NCBI GenBank assembly: GCA_031277855.1
Contig: JAITLO010000040.1
Span: forward strand, 1 to 50,515
DNA length: 50,515 nucleotides
Reading direction: 5' to 3'
Source of the DNA: Acidovorax sp.
Lineage (GTDB): Bacteria; Pseudomonadota; Gammaproteobacteria; Burkholderiales; Burkholderiaceae_C
Under the pieces are notes generated by a model that worked only from the letters and a program-made list of their open reading frames with translations, did not search any database and was not told the origin of the DNA. Below, piece by piece: positions 1 through 8,067 of the stretch. The translations under genes and the position numbers were made by a program. Each line of letters starts with the position of its first letter. The first letter of the stretch is position 1.

Positions 1-35
1 TTTAAAAAACTGTCCAGGTATTGCCTGGGTAGTTG

Positions 36-110
36 GGGTGATTAGCTCAGCGGTAGAGCACTGCCTTCACACGGCAGGGGTCACATGTTCGATCCATGTA
101 TCACCCACCA
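36..110 (+). tRNA. tRNA-Val (anticodon CAC)
   Basis: A full cloverleaf can be drawn. The acceptor arm GGGTGAT (36-42) pairs with ATCACCC (100-106), and the encoded CCA end is at 108-110. The anticodon stem CTGCC/GGCAG (61-65 and 73-77) closes the seven-base loop TTCACAC, giving anticodon CAC at 68-70, which reads the valine codon GTG. The T arm is ACATG/CATGT around TTCGATC (83-99). A strong intrinsic terminator follows directly, so this is the last or only RNA of its transcript. The window begins too close upstream to see its promoter. Confidence 0.95.
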
Positions 111-116
111 ATACAC

Positions 117-156
117 AACCCTCTTGAATCTTGGATTCAAGAGGGTTTTTTGTTTT
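117..156 (+). terminator. Intrinsic terminator after tRNA-Val
   Basis: A perfect 14-bp inverted repeat (117-130 and 134-147) with a 3-base loop is followed by a T-rich tract on the plus strand. It ends the tRNA transcript. On the minus strand no T tract follows the hairpin, so it is at best a poor terminator for the converging catabolic operon that ends at 203. Confidence 0.85.
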
Positions 157-202
157 GGACTGCAGGTAGTGTGAAGATTCAGGTTTGGCTACTCCGCTCC
201 TA

Positions 203-871
203 TCACCAAATTGCACCAAAACGCTGGCGCAAGTCTTCCAGGGCGCTTTCATCAAGTGGGTGGGGTCGGGCCAGCAGCCAGAGACGGGCGGTTTCTTCCA
301 ACTCCTCCAGTGTGGCCATGGCCGCTTCAGGCGTCTCGTGCCAGACATTGGGCCCTAGGCGAGCAAGCATGACCGCACGTATGGGGTGGCCAAGATTGTG
401 GCGCTGTGTGATGGTGTCGGCGACTTCCTCTGCTGCTTGGGTTGAACCGGGACTGTGGTAGCGGATATGGGGTACATGCCCGACTTTCATCACAAAATAA
501 GGTGTGATGGGGGGCAGTAGTTCGCTTTCTTCTTCGCGCAGTAGGGAGCAAGCTACCAGATGTGTGCTGTGGGTGTGGAGAACGCACAAGGCAGGGCGGG
601 TCGTGGTCTCGCTGCTTTCGTAAATGCGGCGGTGCAGGACAATGGTTTTGCTGGCGCGGTCGCCGCTGACCTGCCGCCCCTCGAGATTCAGCTTGGCAAG
701 CCGCTGAGGCTCCAGAAAGCCCAGGCAGGCATCGGTGGGTGTGATCAGATATCCGTCGGCTAGACGTACGCTGATATTGCCTGCGGTGGAGTGGGCATAG
801 CCGCGCTCAAAAAGGCTGCGGCCTACGCGTACGATTTGCGCGCGCGCGGCGTCTTCAGTAAGGTAGTTCAT
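203..871 (-). CDS. otnC: 3-oxo-tetronate 4-phosphate decarboxylase-like protein (class II aldolase/adducin family)
   Basis: The 222-residue product resembles OtnC (YgbL), which decarboxylates 3-oxo-tetronate 4-phosphate to dihydroxyacetone phosphate and CO2. The N-terminal segment STAGNIS (28-34), the TPTD segment (44-47) and the metal-binding pair HTHS (99-102) are where the family has them, and the length is typical. The odd point is the third metal ligand: the family has an NHGP motif, but here the matching segment reads ARLGP (codons GCT CGC CTA GGG CCC), so the histidine is lost. The reading frame is intact. The gene overlaps the end of otnK by 17 bases, so the two are translationally coupled at the end of the operon. 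The family is clear, but the exact substrate is inferred from otnK. Confidence 0.8.
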   Translation of the reverse strand: MNYLTEDAARAQIVRVGRSLFERGYAHSTAGNISVRLADGYLITPTDACLGFLEPQRLAKLNLEGRQVSGDRASKTIVLHRRIYESSETTTRPALCVLHTHSTHLVACSLLREEESELLPPITPYFVMKVGHVPHIRYHSPGSTQAAEEVADTITQRHNLGHPIRAVMLARLGPNVWHETPEAAMATLEELEETARLWLLARPHPLDESALEDLRQRFGAIW

Positions 872-2162
872 GCTTGAGCTTCAGCTGTGCAAAGGCCTTG
901 GTGAAGAAGTCTGGTGAGCCAAAATTACCCGATTTGAGCGTAATGTGCAGGCCTTGCGGTGCAAGCTTGGTGGATGCAAAACACCAGGGTACGCCGGGGT
1001 CGATTTGCTCGCCTATGCGCATCTGCGCAATGCCAAGCGCTTGTACGCAGGCGCCGGAGGTTTCTCCTCCTGCGACTACCAGTTGGCGTACGCCCATTTC
1101 CACCAAGCCGCAGGAGATAGCGGCGATGGTTTGTTCTACCAGGGCGCCAGCATTCTCTACGCCCAACTGACTTTGAATGGTGCGCACGGCTTCGGGTTCG
1201 GCGGTGGAATACACCAGTACAGGGCCGGAAGACAGGTGCTCACCTGCCCATGCCAGTGTCTGGGTACAGACATCGGCTCCCGAGGCGATGTGCAGCGGGT
1301 TGATAGCCAAGGCAGGGCGGCCGGATTGGATGAATTCCATGACCTGGCGATTGGTCGTTGTCGAGCAACTGCCTGAGACAATGGCTTGCAGGCCTGCGGC
1401 TGATGGCAGATCTGCCGCCGCAGAGTCTGTACCAATACCGAAATTTTCAGGAAGGCCTATGGCTAGGCCCGAGCCTGCAGTCACCAGTGGCAAGCTCCGA
1501 AGTGCAGGTCCCAGGGCAAACAGGTCACGATTGCTGAGTGCATCCACGATGGCGATTTCCACGCCTTGAGACTTGAGGGTGTCAAAGTGCGCGCGTATGG
1601 CATCGCTGCCCTGGGCTACGACCTGGTAGTCCACCAGACCTACCTTGCGTTGGGTTTGGGCTTGTAGCACACGCACAAGGTTGGGGTCCGTCATGGGCGT
1701 AAGCGGATGGTTTTGCATGCCGCTTTCGCTCAACAGCAAATCACCCGCAAACAGATAGCCCTTGAAGACACAGCGCTGGTTGTCAGGGAAGGCCGGTGTT
1801 GCCACCGTGAAATGGGTATCGAGTGCCTGCATCAAGGCATCGGTAACCGGGCCGATATTGCCTGCAGGCGTGCTGTCGAAGGTGGAGCAGTATTTGAAAT
1901 AAATCTGCTGGGCACCTTGGGATTGCAACCATCGCAGTGCCCGCAACGACTGCTCCACAGCTTCGCTGGCAGCAATAGTGCGGCTTTTGAGCGCTACGAC
2001 GACGGCATCCGCTTCAATGCTCAGCCCTGCATCCGGTATGCCAATGGTTTGCACCACGCGCATACCGGCGCGTACCAGATTGTTGGCAAGGTCCGTGGCA
2101 CCGGTGAAATCATCGGCAATACAGCCAAGAGCAATGCGCTTGGCGCTGTCACATTGGGTCAT
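855..2162 (-). CDS. otnK: 3-oxo-tetronate kinase family protein (four-carbon acid sugar kinase, DUF1537)
   Basis: The 435-residue product belongs to the DUF1537 kinases, which phosphorylate oxidised four-carbon sugar acids with ATP. It has the N-terminal signature IADDFTGATDLANN near residues 15-28, the central segment VSGSCSTTTNRQV that begins the C-terminal nucleotide-binding domain, and the late glycine-rich motif GGETSGACVQAL. Length is normal for the family. It starts 12 bases after tctA and overlaps otnC. OtnK plus OtnC is the standard pair that turns 3-oxo-tetronate into dihydroxyacetone phosphate. No otnI isomerase is present, which argues for an L-threonate-type rather than a D-erythronate-type route. 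A related DUF1537 substrate such as a branched acid cannot be excluded. Confidence 0.85.
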   Translation of the reverse strand: MTQCDSAKRIALGCIADDFTGATDLANNLVRAGMRVVQTIGIPDAGLSIEADAVVVALKSRTIAASEAVEQSLRALRWLQSQGAQQIYFKYCSTFDSTPAGNIGPVTDALMQALDTHFTVATPAFPDNQRCVFKGYLFAGDLLLSESGMQNHPLTPMTDPNLVRVLQAQTQRKVGLVDYQVVAQGSDAIRAHFDTLKSQGVEIAIVDALSNRDLFALGPALRSLPLVTAGSGLAIGLPENFGIGTDSAAADLPSAAGLQAIVSGSCSTTTNRQVMEFIQSGRPALAINPLHIASGADVCTQTLAWAGEHLSSGPVLVYSTAEPEAVRTIQSQLGVENAGALVEQTIAAISCGLVEMGVRQLVVAGGETSGACVQALGIAQMRIGEQIDPGVPWCFASTKLAPQGLHITLKSGNFGSPDFFTKAFAQLKLKHELPY

Positions 2163-2174
2163 CTCGGGAAAATC

Positions 2175-3692
2175 TCAGGTATTGGTTTGCGTGGCAGCCG
2201 TTGTAGGGCTGCGTTTTTTGAACATACGGCCCAGCAGACCCCAGAGCATGAGAGCGATGGCTGCGGTGAAAATGGTGCCTACCAGACCATTGCTGAAAAA
2301 TACCGACATCGAACCTTCAGACAGCAGCATGCTTTGGCGGAATGCATCCTCTGTCTTGTCACCCAGCACCATGGCCAGAATCAGCGGTGCAATGGGGTAG
2401 TCCAGCTTTTTGAACACATAGCCCACAACGCCAAAGGCCAGGGCGATATAGACATCGGACATCTTGCCGCTGATGGTGAAAGCTCCAATCAGGCAGATGA
2501 CAATGATCAAGGGGCCAATCACGGCAAACGGCAAACGCAAGATGGAGGAGAACAGTGGGATCGTGGCCAGCACCAGCACGACGGCCACGATGTTGGCGAC
2601 GTACATGGAGGAGATAAGGCCCCAGACAAAATCTGGCTTTTCAATAAAAAGCATGGGGCCGGGTTGTAGGCCCCAGATCATGAGCCCCCCCATCATCACG
2701 GCGGCAGTAGCTGATCCCGGTACACCCAAAGCCAGCATAGGTAGCAGCGCAGAAACTCCCGCAGAATGGTCTGCGGCTTCGGGGGCCACTACGCCATCAG
2801 GCTCACCCTTGCCAAAACCGGCTCGGAATTTGGAAAAACGTTTGGCAAGCCCATAAGACATAAATGAAGCAGCGGTAGGGCCTCCCGGTGTAATGCCCAT
2901 CCAGCAACCCACCAGCGTCGAGCGGATCAGGGTTGTGGCATGGCGAGGCAGGTTTCTGGCGGATTGCCAGACCACTTTCCAACTCACGCGCGCATGAAGT
3001 CCCTCAAAGCGCAGGCCCTCCTCTACGGTCACAAGCAACTCCCCGATGCCGAACAGGCCGACGACGGCCGCCAGAAAGGACACACCACCGATCAGGGTGT
3101 CAGAGCCAAAGGTCAAGCGGACTTCGCCCGAAACAGTGTCCATGCCAACGGCTGCCAGAATCAGACCTATGCATAGCGAGGCCAGCGTCTTGAGGGGAGA
3201 GCCACCACTGACCAGGTAGCTGCAGAAGGTCAGCAGATAGACCGCAAAGAACTCGGCTGGTCCGAACTTGAGGGCGAAATCGGCAATCGCATTCGCAATC
3301 AGCGTCACCACGATCACACCTGCCATGGCGCCAAAGCCTGCAGAGAGAAAAGCGGTGGCCAATGCTTCGGCTGCACGGCCATTGCGTGCCATAGGGTAGC
3401 CGTCGAAGGTGGTCGCCACTGATGACGGTTCTCCTGGGATGTTGAACAGAATCGAGGTGGTAGAGCCGCCGAACAGTGCCCCCCAGTACATCGATGACAA
3501 GAGAATGATGGCCGAGACCGGTTCCATGGTGAAGGTCAGCGGCAGCAATAATGTGACCCCATTGGGGGCCCCAAGGCCGGGCAGAACACCCACCAAAATG
3601 CCGAGCAAGACGCCGCCCATCATCAGGGCGATGTGGTACATACTCAGGGTAGTTTGAAACCCTGACATGAGAAATTGCAGTTGTTCCAGCAC
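2175..3692 (-). CDS. Tripartite tricarboxylate transporter, large permease (TctA family)
   Basis: The 505-residue protein is the large membrane subunit of a TTT transporter, with about 11-12 hydrophobic segments along its length. The TctA signature GVLPGLGAPNGVTLLLPL lies near residues 36-53, and a second family motif, GITPGGPTAASFMSYGLAKR, is in the middle. It carries a sugar acid or other carboxylate delivered by the periplasmic TctC protein in the same operon, driven by an ion gradient. I chose the GTG at 3690-3692 because GAGGA lies seven bases upstream. The gap to tctB is nine bases. The C-terminal tail is basic (KKRSP). The substrate is inferred from the neighbouring otnK-otnC. Confidence 0.9.
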   Translation of the reverse strand: MLEQLQFLMSGFQTTLSMYHIALMMGGVLLGILVGVLPGLGAPNGVTLLLPLTFTMEPVSAIILLSSMYWGALFGGSTTSILFNIPGEPSSVATTFDGYPMARNGRAAEALATAFLSAGFGAMAGVIVVTLIANAIADFALKFGPAEFFAVYLLTFCSYLVSGGSPLKTLASLCIGLILAAVGMDTVSGEVRLTFGSDTLIGGVSFLAAVVGLFGIGELLVTVEEGLRFEGLHARVSWKVVWQSARNLPRHATTLIRSTLVGCWMGITPGGPTAASFMSYGLAKRFSKFRAGFGKGEPDGVVAPEAADHSAGVSALLPMLALGVPGSATAAVMMGGLMIWGLQPGPMLFIEKPDFVWGLISSMYVANIVAVVLVLATIPLFSSILRLPFAVIGPLIIVICLIGAFTISGKMSDVYIALAFGVVGYVFKKLDYPIAPLILAMVLGDKTEDAFRQSMLLSEGSMSVFFSNGLVGTIFTAAIALMLWGLLGRMFKKRSPTTAATQTNT

Positions 3693-3701
3693 GTCGAATC
3701 C

Positions 3702-4193
3702 TCAGGCCGCCCGCCAGGCGTCGTATAGCTCTTCCAGCGGTCCACGTGTCAACGGCACGCCAAACCAAACTTCAAAAACAGCGAACATCACTGCAGCAGC
3801 CAGCAAACCGATGGCTATGGCTTGACGCCAAGCAAAGCTGCCATGGTTGCGAGCCATATAGCTCAGAAAGACCGCGGCTGCCAGATAAAAGCCTGTGAAG
3901 GGTGCGGCCAGTGCAAGTTCCACTGTGGGTATGAATTGCGAGAGTACGCGGCGTAGTTGCAAGCCTGAGGCAAATACCTCGTCGCTCGGAGTGCGTGCGG
4001 CTTGCAAAGTCAGTGCAATCCCCGTTGCTAAAAGCAGCAGCCCTAGGCGCAGCGGAAAATAGCCAGCCTCAGGGCCGGTGGCACCCCAGCCGGTTTCCAG
4101 TTGGAGGCTGGCGTAAACAATGGCCGCGGCAAAGGCGCTAATGAGCCCAGCGACGCTGAGTTCCAGTGCCTGGCGTGAAACAGACTTTGACAT
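3702..4193 (-). CDS. Tripartite tricarboxylate transporter, small permease (TctB family)
   Basis: This 163-residue protein has four predicted membrane segments and sits between tctC and tctA, exactly where TctB is found in TTT systems. The N-terminal half contains the typical glycine-proline loop before the second segment (GATGPEAGYFPLRLGLLLL). TctB sequences are poorly conserved, so position and topology are the main support. It probably assembles with TctA in the inner membrane. It starts at the ATG at 4191-4193, 17 bases after tctC. Confidence 0.85.
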   Translation of the reverse strand: MSKSVSRQALELSVAGLISAFAAAIVYASLQLETGWGATGPEAGYFPLRLGLLLLATGIALTLQAARTPSDEVFASGLQLRRVLSQFIPTVELALAAPFTGFYLAAAVFLSYMARNHGSFAWRQAIAIGLLAAAVMFAVFEVWFGVPLTRGPLEELYDAWRAA

Positions 4194-4210
4194 ACTGAAA
4201 CTACTCCGAC

Positions 4211-5218
4211 TCAGTCTTTGATCAGCCAGTCATCCTTGGCAAACTGGGCTTTGTTCTTGGCTGCGTCAGCCGCAATGTAGTCTCTGAGGGCCTGACCTTC
4301 GAGGAATAAGTCGGTTTGCAGGCCGCGGGCCAGCCATTCCTTGAATTCCGGCTTTTCGCGCACTTGGCGCATCAGGTCTTCGTAGAACTTCACTTGCTCG
4401 GGCTGCAGCTTGCCTGCGGCCCAGACGGTGCGTGGCATGTTGAAGCTGTCTATGGCGATGCCTGATTCGCTGCAGGTCGGTATGTCCCCGAAGCCCTTGT
4501 CGCCGCGCACCTTGTCTTTGATATCGAGGCGTTGCTTGGCAAACACGCACAGCGGCTGGACCTTGCCCGCACGCCAGTGGGAAATGTTCTCGGAAGGGTT
4601 GTTGACGTTGGCATCCACATGGCCGCCCGACAGTTGAGCAGCCACTTCACCACCGGACTTGAAGGGGACATACACCATCTTCGTGCCTGTGAGCATCTCG
4701 ATCTGGCGCGTGAGTATGTGGTCCGTGTCCTTAGATTGTGCGCCACCGACTTTGATGCTGCCCGGCTTGGCTCGTGCGGCATCGATCAAGTCCTTGGCGC
4801 TCTTATAAGACGCATTGGCGTTGGACCACAGAATGAACTCGTCGGCAGCCATGATGGCCACGGGGGTCATATTCTCTATCTTGTAGCCTACCTTGGTGAT
4901 CATGGGCATCAGATAGGCTAGGTTGGTGGAGAACACCAGCTTGTGTGGATCCCCGGCGGAGGATTGCAAATCGATCATGGCCTCAGAGCCTGCACCACCA
5001 CCTTTATTGCTAACGATCACGGGGGCGCTCATCAGCTTGTGTTTTTGTATGACCACCTGTACGACGCGGGCGAACTGGTCGGTACCACCGCCGGGGCCAG
5101 CGGTCACCACGAACTCTACGGGACGGTTGGGCTTCCATTCGGCGGCCGATGCACTAGCTGCTGCAAGCACCAGCACGGCGGTCGCTGTCAAATGGGGGCG
5201 GAGACTGGGGTTCTTCAT
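4211..5218 (-). CDS. TTT transporter periplasmic solute-binding protein (TctC/Bug family)
   Basis: The 335-residue product starts with a signal peptide (KNPSLRPH, then a hydrophobic stretch, probable cleavage after ASAA near residue 26). The mature part begins with the Bug-family pattern WKPNRPVEFVV followed by GPGGGTD, which forms part of the ligand pocket, and has the later family segment VPFKSGGEVAAQLSGGHVD. It captures an organic acid in the periplasm and delivers it to TctA/TctB. I start it at the ATG at 5216-5218, which has a GAGGA ribosome site, rather than at an upstream in-frame codon. It lies 44 bases after the oxidoreductase gene. Bug proteins are highly expanded in Comamonadaceae. 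Confidence 0.9.
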   Translation of the reverse strand: MKNPSLRPHLTATAVLVLAAASASAAEWKPNRPVEFVVTAGPGGGTDQFARVVQVVIQKHKLMSAPVIVSNKGGGAGSEAMIDLQSSAGDPHKLVFSTNLAYLMPMITKVGYKIENMTPVAIMAADEFILWSNANASYKSAKDLIDAARAKPGSIKVGGAQSKDTDHILTRQIEMLTGTKMVYVPFKSGGEVAAQLSGGHVDANVNNPSENISHWRAGKVQPLCVFAKQRLDIKDKVRGDKGFGDIPTCSESGIAIDSFNMPRTVWAAGKLQPEQVKFYEDLMRQVREKPEFKEWLARGLQTDLFLEGQALRDYIAADAAKNKAQFAKDDWLIKD

Positions 5219-5262
5219 GATGCTTCCTCGAAGTAGATGAAAACGGGGCGGGACTGCCCTCA

Positions 5263-6666
5263 TCAGACCTGGGGGTGGTGTTCAGAGAAAAAAGCAGCGT
5301 CTTGCTGCTGGCGTAGCTGTAACAGCTCTGATGAGGCGTCGATCTCGACATCGTCAAAGCAGATCAATTCACCGGCAGCCAGATCGCGTAGCAAGCGGCG
5401 ATTACCCACCAGGTAAAAAGGTGCGGGAACGCCCTCCGCCAGCGGTGCTGCGGGCATGAGCTCGGCAGTCACATGTTCGATGGAGTGGTGGTGCCCTCCC
5501 ATAGTCAGCATCGTGCCGGCAGGCAGCGGCTGCGTGGTTCGGGCCACCAGGTCCAGGCAAGGCTTGGGGGCTTGGGCACCGCTGGAGACCCCATGCAATG
5601 CGGCATCCAACACGCTGGTCATGGCTTCGAGTCCCAGCAGGTGGCGCGGCAAGTACACCATGGCGCGGCGGCGGTCGCGGCTGAGCACATGGCCCTTGCC
5701 GTGCAGCAGCTCCCAGGTGGCATCGTCATCGCACTGAATGATGATGAATACGCCCCCTGCAAAGCTCAGCTCATCGGCTGTCCGCAGGCAGTGAAAGACG
5801 TCAATGACGCCGTTTCCGGACAACAGGCCGTTTTCAGCCTGTAAGGCAAACATGTCGGCAACTTCGGCGGGGCGTGCAATAGGGGCATGCAGCTGGGGGA
5901 CATCAAAAACCAGCCCTGTGCTGTTGGCCACGACCTGCAGCTCGCAAAGATCCGGAACAGCCCGCTGAGGGAGCTCGGCGCAAATATCGGCACGGGCTTT
6001 GGCCTGAGGAGTAAGGGGGCCGTCTTGCAACTTCCAGAGTGCGGCAAAACCTGGCACTTTGATGCTGGAGCCGTTGCTGTGCATGGTCTGGCTGGTTGCA
6101 TCGAACACAAAGTCGTATTCGCTGGACTTGCCTGCCGACAAGACTTCAAAGCCCAGTACCTGGGCCCAGGTCACCAAGCCGATGAGCAGTGAGGGCTGAT
6201 CGCCATCGACCGGGGTGACCACACGGTCTTTGGCACGAGCCATGCGTGACAGCTCGGGCCCCACAACGCTGTCCACTTCCTTGGAGGCCATGGCTACATG
6301 CCAGCCGGCTTCTATGGCTAGCCGGGCATGGCGTGCACCGGCTTCAGGGTGACCCGTGGCTTCCACCAACACCTGGATGGGCAGCTTGGTCACAGTAGCC
6401 ACGTCGCCAGCGGCAATGTATTTGCCATCTTCCCAGGCACGGACAGCATCTTCTGGCGTGTTGCAGCAGGCAATTTGTTCGGCTTGAAGGCCCACGGCTT
6501 GCCAGGCCTGGGCAGCAATTTCGGCAGTGAGGTCGACTGCCACGCGTGCACTCACGCTCTGAACACGGGTCGACTGGGCGAGAAAGCTGCGGCCAAAGCC
6601 GCCGCTGCCTACAACGCACACTTCTATGGGGGAGGCCGTGTTGGCATAACGATGAAGATGATCCAT
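5263..6666 (-). CDS. NAD(P)-dependent oxidoreductase, homoserine dehydrogenase-like with C-terminal SAF domain
   Basis: The first gene of the operon encodes about 467 residues. The N-terminus has a Rossmann fold (VCVVGSGGFGRSFLAQ), followed by a homoserine-dehydrogenase-like core with EATGHPEAGARHA and the segment ASKEVDSVVGPEL. The last 110 residues form a SAF-like domain (ARTTQPLPAGTML and later LLRDLAAGELICFDDVE). It probably oxidises or rearranges the imported sugar acid before OtnK acts. The usual partners of OtnK are LtnD or DenD dehydrogenases, which are different families, so the reaction is unknown. The ATG at 6664-6666 best fits the start of the Rossmann fold; in-frame TTG (6732) and GTG (6699) starts are possible, and the ribosome site is weak for all. 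Confidence 0.75.
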   Translation of the reverse strand: MDHLHRYANTASPIEVCVVGSGGFGRSFLAQSTRVQSVSARVAVDLTAEIAAQAWQAVGLQAEQIACCNTPEDAVRAWEDGKYIAAGDVATVTKLPIQVLVEATGHPEAGARHARLAIEAGWHVAMASKEVDSVVGPELSRMARAKDRVVTPVDGDQPSLLIGLVTWAQVLGFEVLSAGKSSEYDFVFDATSQTMHSNGSSIKVPGFAALWKLQDGPLTPQAKARADICAELPQRAVPDLCELQVVANSTGLVFDVPQLHAPIARPAEVADMFALQAENGLLSGNGVIDVFHCLRTADELSFAGGVFIIIQCDDDATWELLHGKGHVLSRDRRRAMVYLPRHLLGLEAMTSVLDAALHGVSSGAQAPKPCLDLVARTTQPLPAGTMLTMGGHHHSIEHVTAELMPAAPLAEGVPAPFYLVGNRRLLRDLAAGELICFDDVEIDASSELLQLRQQQDAAFFSEHHPQV

Positions 6667-6722
6667 GAATGTCCGGAAAAAATGGGTGCCATCAGGCACT
6701 CTCTGTAAAGGTTTTTGTAAGT

Positions 6723-6799
6723 TTGCATGCAATATTTCATTTTTATTTCAGGGTTAACCCTTTTGAAGACTATTTATCAGCAAAAGTGCATGCACTTTT
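6723..6799. promoter_or_regulatory. Divergent promoter region with palindromic operator-like sites
   Basis: The region between the oxidoreductase gene and the divergent GntR gene holds two palindromes with the same core TGCATGCA: TTGCATGCAA at 6723-6732 and an 18-bp perfect palindrome, AAAAGTGCATGCACTTTT, at 6782-6799. Their centres are 63 bases apart, close to six helical turns. A third, unrelated palindrome, AGGGTTAACCCT, lies between them at 6750-6761. The shared core and phasing suggest binding sites for the neighbouring GntR regulator with possible looping; this is inference. Confidence 0.55.
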
Positions 6800-6819
6800 C
6801 TTTCGAATAAGATTGGGGA

Positions 6820-7569
6820 ATGACGACCAAAAGGGATGGTTTAGGTAATCGCAAGATTGCAAGCAGAGACGGAACACGCACCGATGTGGTTGCGGGGAAG
6901 CTGCGTGTTTTGATCGTTTCAGGAGTCCTGAAGCCGGGACATAGGCTGTCTGAAAGAGAAATCGCCGAGCAGCTGGAAGACGTCTCGCGTACGCCTTTGC
7001 GAGAGGCGTTCAAGGTGTTGGCTGCCGAGGGGCTTCTCACGCTGGAGCCAAACCGAGGGGCGGTGGTGACGGCCTTGTCAGCTCAGGAGGTAGAGGCCTC
7101 GATTGAGGTGCTGATCGGCCTTGAGGCAATGGCCGCCGAGCTCGCTTGCGCGCATGCTACGGATGCCCAACTCACTGAGATAGAGCAACTGCATGCAGAC
7201 ATGGTGGAGGTGCATGCAAAAGGTGATCTGATGTCTTACTTTCAGATCAACCAGGCCATACACCAGCGCATTGTGGATGCTGCCTGTAACCCTGTGCTCT
7301 CGCGTATTTATGCGGCTGAGTGCGCACGTATACGTCGCTATCGCTACGCAGGAAACCAGGATCCGGTGCGTTGGCGCCAGGCCGTACGCGAGCATGGGGA
7401 GATGTTGGTGGCGCTGAAAGAGCGTGCAGGGCCACTGTTGCGTGAGATGCTCAGACAACACCATAAGAGCGGCTGGGCTGTTTCACGCACTGTGTTGCAA
7501 CAAGATCCCTTGAATCAACGTAATGAGTCGGTGCGCAAACCTAGGGGACGGAAGCCCAAATCTGTGTAA
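6820..7569 (+). CDS. GntR family transcriptional regulator, FadR/FCD subfamily
   Basis: The 249-residue protein has an N-terminal winged helix-turn-helix (about residues 20-90) with the GntR pattern GVLKPGHRLSEREIAEQL and SRTPLREAFKVLAAEGLL. An all-helical FCD effector-binding domain follows (about 95-225), containing FQINQAIHQRIVDAACN with the aspartate/histidine-type metal or ligand site expected for FCD proteins. The tail ends KPRGRKPKSV, which resembles an AT-hook. It is divergent from the catabolic operon and separated by palindromes, so it most likely controls that operon in response to the substrate or an intermediate. Whether it represses or activates cannot be seen. Confidence 0.9.
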   Translation: MTTKRDGLGNRKIASRDGTRTDVVAGKLRVLIVSGVLKPGHRLSEREIAEQLEDVSRTPLREAFKVLAAEGLLTLEPNRGAVVTALSAQEVEASIEVLIGLEAMAAELACAHATDAQLTEIEQLHADMVEVHAKGDLMSYFQINQAIHQRIVDAACNPVLSRIYAAECARIRRYRYAGNQDPVRWRQAVREHGEMLVALKERAGPLLREMLRQHHKSGWAVSRTVLQQDPLNQRNESVRKPRGRKPKSV

Positions 7570-7666
7570 GCGATGCAGAGCCACGGGTGGATATTGAGGG
7601 GCATGGTTTGCAAAGCCGTCTGGATACGAAACATAGCCAGATCTTGTGTGTTAGCTTGCAGCCCTC

Positions 7667-8002
7667 TCAAGCTGCAGCCTGCTTGTCCAGCCGCTTCAAA
7701 AAAATCCCCAATTCTTTTTCCACCTGGGCATCACCCTTGGCCTGGGCGCTGGCCAGGCCTTGCTGCCAGGCTTGGCGTGCGGCCTCGGGGTGGTTCAGGG
7801 CCAGCTCGGCCTTGCCCAGCAGCTTCCAGGCCACGGAGTACTGCGGGTCCAGCGCCGTGGCGCGCAGCAGGTGTTCGCGGGCGCTGGCGGGTTGCTCCTC
7901 GTCCAGCGCGGCCTTGCCCAGGGTCAGGCGCAGCAGGGCGGTTTCCTTGCCTGCATCCAGCAGGGCTTGCAGGCGTTGGGTCATGGGGTGCGTGGGATGC
8001 AT
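7667..8002 (-). CDS. Small tetratricopeptide repeat protein
   Basis: The 111-residue product has about two to three TPR-like helical hairpins; the clearest is ATALDPQYSVAWKLLGKAEL followed by ALNHPEAARQAWQQGL. There is no signal peptide or membrane segment, so it is probably a cytoplasmic adaptor or scaffold. The ATG at 8000-8002 is preceded by AGGAGA at good spacing. It lies 65 bases after speG in the same direction and may be the last gene of the smvA-speG transcript. Partners are unknown. Confidence 0.75.
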   Translation of the reverse strand: MHPTHPMTQRLQALLDAGKETALLRLTLGKAALDEEQPASAREHLLRATALDPQYSVAWKLLGKAELALNHPEAARQAWQQGLASAQAKGDAQVEKELGIFLKRLDKQAAA

Positions 8003-8067
8003 GGGGCGGTCTCCTGTTCCCCACCCATGGTGCCAGTAGCTAGCCCGCAGTGGGCGGGCCGGTGGCA

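Noticed and set aside
117..147. Hairpin after tRNA-Val as terminator for the minus-strand otnC operon
   Set aside because: The T tract exists only on the plus strand, so it serves the tRNA and not the converging operon.
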